The notes below the pieces were generated by a model. It did not search any database, was not told the DNA's origin, and worked only from the letters and a program-made list of their open reading frames with translations. Positions 19,341-29,225 of a DNA stretch of 35,121 nt are shown piece after piece. The stretch is from Teratosphaeria epicoccoides. Taxonomy: Eukaryota > Ascomycota > Dothideomycetes > Mycosphaerellales > Teratosphaeriaceae. Positions within the stretch are counted from its first letter, which is position 1, and each line of letters begins with the position of its first letter. The translations under genes were made by a program, and so were the position numbers. The stretch lies in the NCBI GenBank assembly GCA_021401465.1, contig JADDMT010000214.1:1-35121 (forward strand). Direction: 5' to 3'.

Positions 19341-22300
19341 GTTCGTTCCTTTCTCGAAACTTCGTATCTTTTGCTAACAGTTTCGCAGATGTTCTAGGGG
19401 TTCCCAGGTGTTCTCGGTACTCCTATATCCTTCCCATTTTACTAAGTACTCTCGCTGTCTGTCCCGCTAGCGAGTGTCGATAATCCTCTCGACAGTGTAC
19501 TCCGGTTCTTCTACTTCAGGGTCGAGTAGTAAGGGTTCTGATTGTAGTGTAGCGTCTAGCGCTGCTTGTTCTAGCAGAGAGACATAGAACACCAGGTGTA
19601 TTCTTATCTGCTCGGGTAGCTGTAACTCAAAATTAACTAGTCCCTTCTTGGCCTTGATCCTGAATGGTCCTAGTTTTACAGCGTCTAGTTTTTTACTCGG
19701 CTTGTCTAATTTGATGTGACGGCGGAGGAGATACACCTTGTCCCCCTCCTTTAGAATTAGTCCCTTAATTCTCTTACAATTTGCGTACCGTGCCATGTTC
19801 TGCTAATAGAACTACAGGTTAAGTCGTGCTTCTGTTTGCAGTCGGCGTAGATGTTCTACTCGTCTAAGTGCTACTAGGTTCAGATTACTAGCTAAGACGT
19901 CCGGAATGTCTTCTATAGCTGATCTATACGCCATCTGAAATAGCGAGAGTCCTGTCGACTCTGCTAGCGTACTATTATACGCGAGCTATACTATTAGCAA
20001 CAACTCTACCTAGTTGTTCTAGTCCCTATTCACATAGGATCGAAGGTACTGTTCTAACGTCTGATTTAGGCGTTCTGTCTGTCTATCTGTCTAAGGGTAG
20101 AAGGAAGTACTTAGTCGATGTTTGACCTGGAATTGTCTCATTAGGGCTCTCTAGAAGTTAGAGGTAAACACGGATCCTCGATCCGTTACTAGGTCCTATA
20201 GCATGCCGTGTAGTACTACTACCTATTTGATGAAGACATGCGCGATATCTTTAGTCTTAAAGTCTTCGCGGTAAGGGATAAACTTCCTAAACTTAGTGAA
20301 TTAGTCGACTACTACCATGATCCTATCGAAGAACTCATTAGTAGCGGGTTCTCTCGACTAAGGTAGTTTAACGATAAAATCCATGGCGAGCGATTCCCAT
20401 GGCTGTTAAGGTACCTTAAGTAGTCGTAGTAGCCTATATGGTTTATAACAGTCATGCTTACTTTGTTAGCAAGTCACACATCGACAGACGTAGTCCTCGA
20501 TTGCCTTGCTCATCCTAGGGAAGTAATATTCTTGTCGGAGAATTTGCTTCATTTTAGACACTCCTAGGTGTCCTGCCTAAGGTACGTCGTGTCGGAGGCG
20601 TAGTAGTTCTGATCGTAAAGACGTTAGCACGTATACTAATCCTTGAAATAGAAGGATTCCGTCTTCGTCTTCCTAATCCTCCTGTTCATCAATGTCGTCG
20701 CGGACAGCAAGTGCAGTTAGGTCATGGATTAGCGCGTTCTTCAGGTCATCCTGAAATCCACTAGTCCATGTGACAGTCGTGGCCGCGAGTCAGTTAACTC
20801 CTAGCGTGCTATCGCTATTTTCCTGGAGAACAGCATGTTTCTCCCGCTTCACGCCCTTCATGTAGTCCGTCTAGCGGCTAAGTGCATTAGCGCGTGCGTT
20901 ATCGGTCCCCTTATAATAGACGATCTTGCAGTTAAACCTAGAGAGCTCCTCGCTCTACCGAACCTGTCGTCAGTTTAACTCTTTCGTCGTTATGAAGTAT
21001 CGCAAGTTCTTATAGTCTATGTAGACCGTGACCTAGTGCTTAGAACCTTCTAAGTAGACTCGCTAGGCCTTGTAGGCGTCTACTATAGCTAGAAGTTCTT
21101 TGTCATAGACGTCATAACGGAGTTCTAGTCTAGACAATTTCCTTGAGTAATAGGCAACTAGCTGTAGTCGTCTACTCGGTCCTAGTTGACTTAAGCATGC
21201 CCCGAGTGCTACGTCGGAGGCATCTGTTTCGACTATGATAGGCTTATCCGGGTCGAACATAAGTAAGATCGGCTAATCTGTAAATTGTCGCTTAAGTTCC
21301 TCGAAGGCATTCTGTTAGGCGTCGTCCTATACGAATAGTGTATCCTTCGTCGTAAGAGTCGTAAGTAGTGCCGTAATCTTCGAATAGTTTGCCACAAATC
21401 TCTAGTAGAAGTTAGCGAATCTAAGGAAGGACTATACTTCCTTAACATTAGTCGGCGTAGGCTACTCTTTTACGACCTAGACTTTCTTAGTGTCTATCTT
21501 GATTCTATTCTATGCTACTACGTAGCTAAGGAATTGTACTTCCTGCTTATGAAACTCGCTCTTCTGCGGCTTAACCTTTAGCTAGTAATCCTGGAGTTTC
21601 TGAAGTACCTTACGCACGTAAGTCCTATGCTCTTCGATCGTCTAGGAATAGACGAGGATGTCGTCTAGGTATACAACTACAAAGACATCGAGGTACTCTC
21701 GTAGCACGTTGTTAATAAATGCCTGCTATGTAGCTAGGGCGTTTGTCAACCTAAATAGCATGACTATGTACTCGTAGTGTCCGAACCTAGTTCGGAACGC
21801 GGTCTTCTATTCTTCGCCTTCCTTAATTCGAATTCGGTTATACGCTCCGGGTATGTCGAACTTCGAGAACTACATTGCTCCTTGTAGGCGGTCCTGCAAT
21901 TCCGAGAGCAAAGGAAGCGGATAACTATTCTTTATCGTGATGTCGTTTAATCTACGATAATCTTCGCAGAGTCGCTAGTTATCTTCCCCCTTAGGCACAA
22001 ACAGGATTAGATATCTGGCTAGGGACTACGACTCGTAGATGAAGCCTTTCCGGAGGTTGTCTTCTAGGTATTTCCGGAGAATCTCTAGTTTCGCCGCTAA
22101 CAATAGGCGAACTAATTGCTTCGTTAGTGTCTTGCTAGGGAGTAAGGGTATCCCGTGGTCCTACTCCTAGTGTTCTAGCAGAGCTTCTTAGTCGGGTTCT
22201 TCCTCGAAAAGAGTAGCGAACTCTTTATACTTATCAGGAACTATGAATTCGACCTTGACTTCCGATTGCGTTGCTTTGACCTATAGGACGTGCACTTCCT

Positions 22301-22930
22301 GTTCTAGATCCTTAATAGCGGCTACTATCTTGCTTGAAGTCATAGCACATATTTCAATCTTGCCTAGTGCGTCGTGCACTACAGGTAGAGGTATCGATCT
22401 TGAGAGTTCTAGGAACTAGATCCTCTTATTCTTCTAGTCGATATAGGGGTTAGCGTTTCTTAGCCATAGCAACCCTAGTACTACATCCGAGCCTAGTGAC
22501 TCCATGATGTTGAACTAGAGCATCTCTTGGTAGCGTCCTATCTGCAGAGGCATCATCTCGGTCTCTTCGTCAACTACTCCTTAGTTGTACGTGACCGGCT
22601 TTCTATTAATCGCTTGTAGCGAGAAAGCATTCGTCTTCGCCTGTAGCTTTATCCTAGCTGTCCTAGCGAACTTAGGCGTCATGAAGATTCCAGTACATCC
22701 TGAATCTATTAAGGCCCTAGCTAGCGTTTCGTCGATGTGCACCTATACTCTAAGGTTGTTCGCGTATCTAGCGCCGATCGCGGCACATCGTTGTAGCCCT
22801 ATCTAGTCTGTCCGTAGGTCTAATTCTAGCGGACCTCGTCGTTTCCCGAATAACTGTCTTCACGGACTAGTTCAGGGATCGTGCAGTCTCGGCTTCTTCT
22901 CTAAGCGCTACCGTTTTCTGGCCTAAGAGA
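19323..22930 (-). pseudogene. pol of element 1: protease, RT, RNase H, integrase, chromodomain
   Basis: Frame recognisable from about 22930 (approximate) to a TAA at 19323-19325. In order: protease with L-I-DSG-CTG (DSG at 22698-22706); RT with intact YLDD at 21660-21671; RNase H beginning IIVETDASDVALGA near 21240; integrase zinc region with H..H..C-x2-C near 20600-20460; DDE core (AMDFIVKLP near 20390, VTDRGS near 20190, TERLNQTLEQYLR near 20070); C-terminal domain 19800-19500; chromodomain 19340-19505. Chromodomain aromatic positions are kept: Tyr at 19497-19499, Trp at 19434-19436 and 19404-19406. Dozens of codons are TAG where relatives have Gln or Trp, and several CCA (Pro) appear as CTA (Leu). 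Rarer TAA and TGA stops also occur. It lies in a different frame from gag; border uncertain. Confidence 0.92.
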
Positions 22931-24607
22931 TCGTTCTCGTTCTTAGCCTCGCTGTTCCTGCGCGTTTCTTGCGTACTCTATCTTTAAGTGATAGACTCGG
23001 AGTCGTAGCGCTCTTAGAATCTGAATACCTTCGTAGGTTAGGTAGCCTCCCTAGGGCATGAACTCTACCCCGAACGGTACAATTTCTTGGACAACTTTCT
23101 GATGCGCGTGAGGTTAAGCTACGACTAGTAGTCTCCTTAAGTGTCGTCGCATACGGTCGGCTAGTTCGTCATACTGAAGCTAGTCGACGTGTTGTACTCT
23201 ATTAATCCATGGGCAAGCCTGAGCCTACTAGTTCTGTATGATTCGGATAATGTTAAGTCCGATGTCATGCAGCGGCATAGCCTATCGCTCTATGCTCTTG
23301 TCTTCCTCGGAATCAGGAATGACGGCTTTGACAAGCTCGTAGTTGTCGTCCGAACCTTCTTCTTCTTCTTCTAGTTCCTGTTGCCTTAGGACTGTCGCAC
23401 TAGAAGGTGTACCCCTTAGCGCACAGATTGACTATGCCTTATTTCGGCTAGGGTACTATCCGGAACCATCTTTATTACTCATGTGAATTTGACAATCGTC
23501 GTCGTAGCACGCAGTCTAAGTAAGTGCGGCATAGTCCGGTTCTCGAGTAGCGGCGGCCTTTTGCTTAGGTGCTGTCGTTGTTACGCAAGCCTGCTCTATC
23601 CTAGGCAGCTCTTGTCGTTGCTTCTTCGCAAAACATTCGCGGGAAAAGTGTCCTTTCTTTCCACAGTTATGGCACTTGAGATTACTCTTGTCGAATAGCT
23701 TCTTCAGACCATTCTGATTAGGAGAGCCTTTCCGCGGCTTTCCTCGGGGTCCATTCCTTGGACGCCCCTTAGTCGCATCTAACTCCATAGGTTAGAGACT
23801 GTAGTAATCGCTTCGCCATTTTGGTGCTAATCGTTAGACCTTATGGTTAGCCTGTGCTAGCTTGCGATTTCCATGTTGTCGTTCTTGCTGTCGTTCCTAG
23901 ATGCGATTATCGATTCTAATCGCGAGATCGCTTATTTCCTTGAATGTCGTTAGCCGATCTCCTCAGGCAATTTCGTCTTTAACCGACTCCTTTAGTCCCT
24001 AGTAGAACTAAGCGGCTAAAGCGTTATCATTCTAGTCGACTCGAGCAGAGAGGGTCTAAAAGTCCGCGCGGTACTTAGTAGCGGAACCCTTCTGCTAGAT
24101 TCCTAGGAGAGCTCTCTCGGCCTCTTGTTGCTCATTACTAAGCCTAAACGCTTCGCGTAATGCCTTAAACAAGGACTTGTCTAAGTTGAGAATCTCCCTA
24201 GTCGTCGTCTTCCTAGCTTCGGCGTTGCTGACATGATCCAGATAATCTGTTAGATGAGGCTAGATAAACTCGAACGCTAGTCCCTTCAGGTAAGAGACAA
24301 TGTACATCATTCGCTTATGATGTGTCGTAAACCGTTCTGTATCTACGTTAAATGCTAACTAGCATTGTAGGATAAACATCTCGACTTGAGATCGTTATCC
24401 TATGAACTCTATAGGGCTTCCTATCTTGAAGCCGTTGTTGCCGTGTCTATTCCCGGTAGTTAAACCTGCGACGGATGCTAGAGCTATCTCGCTAAGGTGA
24501 ATAGATTCGAGCTACTACGTGACTTAAGGTATAGCGGCAACTTGTTCTTATGGTGTTAGTTAACTGTCGCTAGAACTTGAACTAACAGTTAAAGAACTAC
24601 TTAACAT
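22760..24607 (-). pseudogene. gag of element 1 with intact zinc knuckle
   Basis: ATG at 24607, 60 nt into the internal region after the 5' LTR. A Retrotrans_gag-type helical region reads at about 24400-23900 (VEMFILQC, FTTHHKRMMYIVSYLKGLAF, QQEAERALLGI), followed by a zinc knuckle CHNCGKKGHFSREC at 23633-23674 with all C-x2-C-x4-H-x4-C residues intact. The frame then continues through an acidic stretch toward 22760, past the start of the pol frame, so gag and pol overlap in different frames. Stops are mainly TAG, with TAA in the first 40 codons. The 3' border is approximate. Confidence 0.88.
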
Positions 24608-24666
24608 AGGCGTATGTTAAGCGCTTGACGAGTCTCCTGATGCTTCCTTAGAAGTAGTGCTTAAAA

Positions 24667-25155
24667 TGTCATAAGGGTAGGTGCCGATAGCAGGAAGGGG
24701 ATCAGGTGTTAGACTCGTAGAGCTGTGAAGAATATCGATAATAGCAGTTAACCTTGTAACTAACTCTCCTCTAAGCAAGAGAGGATTAAATTGAGATTAA
24801 GCACGAAGCTCCTAACTACCTGTCCTAAAGCTATCCCTATATACTATAGAGACAGAGTAGCTCTGTTAGATCTGTCGACAGACCCGATAGATCCGTGTCT
24901 ACAGATCTATAGACTAACCCTACAGATCTAAGGGTCTGTCATCCTGTGACAGATCCCTTCTTCCTTATAAGCCTATAGATCTGTAGACTAACCCTACAGA
25001 TCCAGGGATCTATCCTCACGTGACAGATCCTTTCTCCTATAACTATGTCTATAACTCATAGTACTCCTATGACTATACTATGACTCATAGCACTTAGGAC
25101 CCTTATGATCCTGTATCCTACAGTACTCCGGACAGTACTCCTGACACTTATGACA
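24667..25155 (-). repeat. 5' LTR of element 1
   Basis: 489 bp, same ends as the left LTR. Differences from it are almost all transitions, many swapping CA with TA or TG with TA, in both directions. This shows the two copies were mutated separately after insertion. Confidence 0.96.
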
Positions 25156-25160
25156 AGCAG
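25156..25160 (+). repeat. Right 5-bp target-site duplication of the chromovirus
   Basis: AGCAG directly after the right LTR, matching AGCGG on the left with one transition. The integrase frame resumes at 25161. Confidence 0.88.
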
Positions 25161-27890
25161 TGTGCGAATCGATGCTAATAGTCCCTAATTAGCAGCGATT
25201 AAGGAATACCTTAAAGCTACAGGTTTTAGTGAGTCCTAATTACAGAGCACTTACAGAGTCGCTCGACGCACTAGAGAGCTATTAAGAGCTCTTTAACTTC
25301 GCTCGATATGCACGACCCCTACCTAGTACGCCGATTATAGTGTAGTCGCAGTATACCTCGAGGCACTTTGCTGACTCTTAGCAGATATTAATAAGTACCT
25401 TCCTGTAGACACGTTAGCATAGTACGCTAGCACCTTAGTACAGGTCGGCGTTAATATGGCTGCTATTACTAGCGACGCTAATGAGCTAGAGAGTAGCAGA
25501 AGGCTATATGAGCTTGCCTACTATTACCTCCGTAACTCCGCAAAGGCCTATCTAGATGCTAGTAACACTAAGCTAAAGCTAGCATAGTCTGACAAGCATC
25601 ATGTAGCACCTCGCTTCTGACCGAATGTTAATCTATAGGTGCATGAGGCTATTAATAGACTAATACTACTACTTCTGGAGCGGATAACATAGCTGTTAGA
25701 TAGCTTTGACAATGTGTAGCTTATAAGACTATCGGTACGCTCCTCATTGAATCAAACAAGACTGCTACTACTCTGTGTCTTTCGCCTGCTAATTAATAGG
25801 TCCCCCGTAACACTGTTTTTTGATTGATTTAATTACTACCTCTTTGCTTAGTATCATTAAGCCATTATGGCAGAGCTAGTATATCTGTAGCGTATTAGAG
25901 ACTAGATGATAGCTTGTCTAGTATTAGGAACACCCTACGCTCTTTACAATCACGAAGTGCCCTAGTGTAACTACTGCTTAATAGTTAATCCTACCTATCG
26001 AGTAATAGTAACGCTAACAACGCCCTAACTAGTAACGCAAGGCCTTTAGGGTAAGTCGTCAGAGGCCTCTGTGATTACACTGCAAGCGCCTACTACGCCC
26101 TAGTTTTCATGGCATTTGACTGACCGTCTAGTCTCGCAGAAGCTAATATCGACTAGACCCCTAGGTCTAACCCTAACCCTAATGCGTCGACTGCAGCTAC
26201 GACTACACTGCGACTAGCCTCTGCTAAGACAAATGCGGGTCCACAACTAACTCTAGAGCCTCGTCATCTTCAGGTAGCTTGTGCGAAGCGCCGTCAAGTA
26301 GCTCAAGTCCCTTAAGGACCGCTAGCGTTTACATCCTACGCTAGTATAGTCCCTGTCGCTAATCAAGAGCGTATAGGACACAAACCTCTCCTACTAGCTA
26401 AGGTAACACTACATAGCGGTACCCCTACTAGCTCGTATCGTGTAGTTACAGAGTAGCCGTAGCCTTAATCGACACAGGGTAAAGGCAAGGCAGTAAGAAG
26501 CTCTCTTCCGAATCTGCTAGCGCTAGTGCCGAAGTGTTTGAGAATTAATCTGAAGGTTTAGAAGCAAGTAAAGACCTTTACCTTGACTAAGCGGCATGAC
26601 AAGGTCGATACTATGTCTGTAGCAGAGCTAGAGTACTAGTGTGACAGGGTAGTAACCTTGTATGACAACGAATACAACGATCTTAAAGACAAACCCCTAC
26701 TTATCGACTTTCTGCTAAGTCGTGTCAAGCACGATCATCTTAAGGATATCAAGTCGTTTCCACGATACTAGGGGCACCTCTTCATCGACAGTTAACCCGC
26801 AGATCTAGTTACATAGCAATTCACCGAGATCGATATAGAGCTATATGACGATATTAAGAAGATGCTAGAACTATTCAGGACTCCGCCTAAGGCCGATAAT
26901 AAGTACAATCTCTAGATTAACGTAGTGCTCTTTAAAACAGACGCTTAGATAGCTGCTTAGATTACTTACCTTGAGAAGAACGCCCTCTAGTTACTAGACA
27001 AGTAGCTTATAAGCAATAACGAGCTAGCAGCTAACACTTCAGATGCTAGTAGATTTAGTCTTATAGACGCCAAGCTCTAAGAGCTCTTAGAAGACCGTCA
27101 TGGCTCAGACATCAAAGACAGGCTACCCCCCCTAACATGACAGTATAGTTACGATGTTAGCGACCCTGTTATACACGCTATTCTCGCTGAAGATGAGGCC
27201 GCTACTACGAGTCGCTATGTGAGCACATAGCGAGGCTACAAACGAGACCCTTCGTCTAATCTGCTAGTCCGAGCTTTACTAGGTGCTCTAGCGCTGCAAA
27301 CAATTAGACGAACTACAGAGGTAATCACGGAGGCATTTAACAGTCGAATTATCAAACTAGAGCTAGTCTCTAGCTTAGATGCCCCGCTAGCATATAGCTC
27401 GTAGCAGGGGGTAGATATGTTTGACTTAACTGAGCTTAGTAGTAATGATGAGCTTCTACTACTAGATACCTTCATGAAGAGCTAGAGGGTATTCTTACTA
27501 CACTTAAAGAAGTAGTAGGAGACAAAGGCGTCTAAGTCAGAGCTGATAATCAAACAAGAGCGCTAGTCGCTAGCTCCTAGGGCTACTCATGGTTCTACTA
27601 CTACTACTGCTACTACTAGTACAACTCTAGGACCTTATCTGGCTCCTATAGCCATGACAGCGTTACTAACACCGAAGACTCCGCAGCTAGAGACGCCGCC
27701 GCTAGCTGCAAAGCCCCCTGTAGTAAAGACGCCGCTACTAACGACGCCGCCGCTAGCTGCAAAGACTAAGAAGCAAGGGGGTAAGAGGAAGAAGGCAGAC
27801 AAGCCGCTACTACCGCAGCTTGCAGAGTTGATACATGAGCCACGACAGCGCAAGAAGGTGAATTATAAGGATGCCTATAATAGCACGTAG
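25161..27890 (+). pseudogene. Integrase-core transposase gene, 3' part
   Basis: Continues the frame broken at 18139: the last two bases there plus T25161 form one codon, then GTG CGA. Rest of exon 2 is 25161-26050, a relic intron 26051-26139, and exon 3 is 26140-27890. Exon 2 is helix-rich (LAAIKEYLKATGF, ELESSRRLYELAYYYLRNSA). Exon 3 opens with a Ser/Thr/Pro/Asn-rich linker and continues with a charged helical region (LKDKPLLIDFLLSRVKHDHL, DIELYDDIKKMLELF). It then has a Thr/Pro repeat (TPPLAAK twice) and ends on a basic tail, GGKRKKADKP and RQRKKVNYKDAYN. The last codon is TAG at 27888-27890 with TAA next; if that TAG is a mutated sense codon the protein ends one codon later. I recognise no domain in this part; it is identified by frame continuity with the integrase core. 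Confidence 0.68.
26051..26139 (+). other. Relic intron 2 of the integrase gene
   Basis: GTAAGT..TCGCAG, 89 nt, with a branch-like ACTGACC 17-20 nt before the end. It is phase 1 and its removal joins the two frames that read as protein on either side (LVTQGL to EANID). All three splice signals are canonical. Confidence 0.7.
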
Positions 27891-28745
27891 TAATGAAAAG
27901 GTTTATTATTAGTCTGGCGTTAGTGTATTGCGTAGTTATAGTGTATTCGATAGCAAAATCGCTAAAAAGATATTTAACATGTCTTAATAGTCACTGAAAA
28001 AAGAGTTGAATAAAAAATCGAATTATGCTACTTACAGCTAAGTCGTAGTAGGCGTCGACATAGTTAATGATATAGATGTATGTGCTATATGATATGAAAA
28101 TATCTCGCAGTATGACAGAGTAATCCGACCTTTTAGTAGGTACAAGACAGCGCTGCTTTCTGCTTATCGCAGAGGTGGCGCTAAGGGTGCTTATAACCCC
28201 CGACGCTCCTTAATTAGGGAAAGCATGTCCGAGCCTAACCCCGTAGGGGTACCGTAGGGTCAGCGACATGGGGGCGTCCTACGTCGACAACTAATCCCAC
28301 TCGGACGACATACGAGCCAACGTATGTACGAAGGACCCCCTTGCCATATGTAGCAGGGTCACTGCATGCCAAGGGCGGCCATTAGAACCCATGCGGTTCA
28401 AATGGTCCCCTAGTATCAACCGTATCACTGCCCCTCCTCCTATGAGGATGTCCCTAGCCTCACTAAGTGACGCACGCGGAACATATAGGGTACGGGATGT
28501 AGCACGCTCACACCGCGCAAGGGTGAATAGGTAGATAGCCTGCGCAACATGTGTCATGCGCACACCTTAACACCTTCGTAGCGAGTGCGGGGCGGAGGCT
28601 GCTAACTCGGGCGGGTTTCAATCCGTTACATGTTAGGCGGCTTCGTAACACCTTCGCTTTACATGCAGATCGAGATATCAGGAAACCACGAGTACGTACT
28701 TCAGTTAATCCTTGAAATTATAGGGCGAGCATGCGCGCTGGCCTC

Positions 28746-28760
28746 GCCAAGTAGCTTGGC
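28746..28760. repeat. Short hairpin
   Basis: GCCAAG-TAG-CTTGGC, a perfect 6-bp stem with a 3-base loop. No T-run follows, so it is not called a terminator. Confidence 0.6.
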
Positions 28761-28855
28761 TGTCCCTATTTAGTCGTGACCGTGAAGAACGTGTCGTAGA
28801 ACCTCGGGGTAGTAGGAAAGTGCGCGGACGCTCTGCGCGCGCCGCTCGAAACAGC

Positions 28856-28869
28856 AGGAGCGCGCTCCT
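28856..28869. repeat. 14-bp perfect palindrome
   Basis: AGGAGCGCGCTCCT is its own reverse complement, in a GC-rich patch about 200 bp upstream of the TATA box at 29063. Confidence 0.75.
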
Positions 28870-29062
28870 GGCGCGGGCCTCGCCATATTTCCATGCTAGT
28901 AGGCTAGCACGAGTGCGGTCGGCGCACATGCGTGACAGCCGCGTTATCCGTTATTGCATTATTTAGTCCCCTTGTGAGTTAACTAAAGGCAGGTACTCTG
29001 CGCATGTAGTTCGAGTCACTAGCTCAACAGTTGCAGTAGGCAACAGGGGGGCTGTCAGAGGG

Positions 29063-29069
29063 TATAAAA
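29063..29069 (+). promoter_or_regulatory. TATA box of the antisense accessory ORF of element 2
   Basis: GGTATAAAAACC, 163 bp upstream of the ATG at 29226, followed about 30 bp later by a pyrimidine-rich, initiator-like stretch (CTTTCCTGTTCCAAGACAC) and a CT/CAAT-rich leader. A complete-looking core promoter on the strand opposite the retroelement. Confidence 0.65.
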
Positions 29070-29225
29070 ACCTCGTCGCTCCCTAAACTTTCCTGTTCCA
29101 AGACACTAACATCGACCTCCGCTCCTACTTCGCTTAGCTTGTACCTCGCCATGTCTACGGGTCCGTACTAGAGCTCCTTCTTCTTCAATCAATCAATCAA
29201 GATCAATCAACCTGTCTTAGCTACA

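Larger units (their letters stand above)
18140..25155 (-). mobile_element. Complete Ty3/Gypsy chromovirus (element 1), degenerate
   Basis: A 7,016-bp LTR retrotransposon in minus orientation. It has two 489-bp LTRs with TGTCATAAG..CTTATGACA ends, a polypurine tract beside the 3' LTR, gag with a zinc knuckle, then protease, RT, RNase H, integrase and a chromodomain. It also holds an opposite-strand ORF between pol and the 3' LTR. A 5-bp duplication flanks it. All frames carry stops, mostly TAG in place of Gln or Trp, so this copy cannot make its proteins. LTRs differ at about 27 of 489 positions by hand alignment (5-6%), nearly all transitions, so LTR divergence reflects mutation pressure and is not a clean clock. 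No convincing tRNA-type primer binding site was seen after the 5' LTR. Confidence 0.95.
27891..29062. other. Gene-poor stretch between the integrase relic and element 2
   Basis: The first 300 bp are AT-rich; from about 28200 the sequence becomes GC-rich and less TAG-laden. It should contain the 3' LTR of element 2, but I could not fix TG..CA ends or a polypurine tract. A 90-codon minus-strand frame (28291-28563) has no recognisable motif. TAACACCTTCG occurs twice, about 80 bp apart (near 28568 and 28648). Short hairpins lie at 28746-28760 and 28856-28869. Confidence 0.5.

Noticed and set aside
24640..24666. Primer binding site of element 1
   Set aside because: The sequence after the 5' LTR (TTTTAAGCACTACTTC on the minus strand) has no TGG start and matched no tRNA 3' end I know; self-priming or loss by mutation is possible, so no feature was called.
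26169..26190. Telomere-like CTAACCCTAACCCTAA
   Set aside because: Only about 2.5 units, and in frame with the integrase exon, where it codes Asn-Pro repeats in a low-complexity linker; no sign of a chromosome end.
28291..28563. 90-codon minus-strand frame
   Set aside because: No motif or context; likely chance or part of an unassigned LTR.
28605..28640. B-box-like GGGTTTCAATCC, possible tRNA or SINE
   Set aside because: No A box at the right distance and no acceptor or T stem could be folded.
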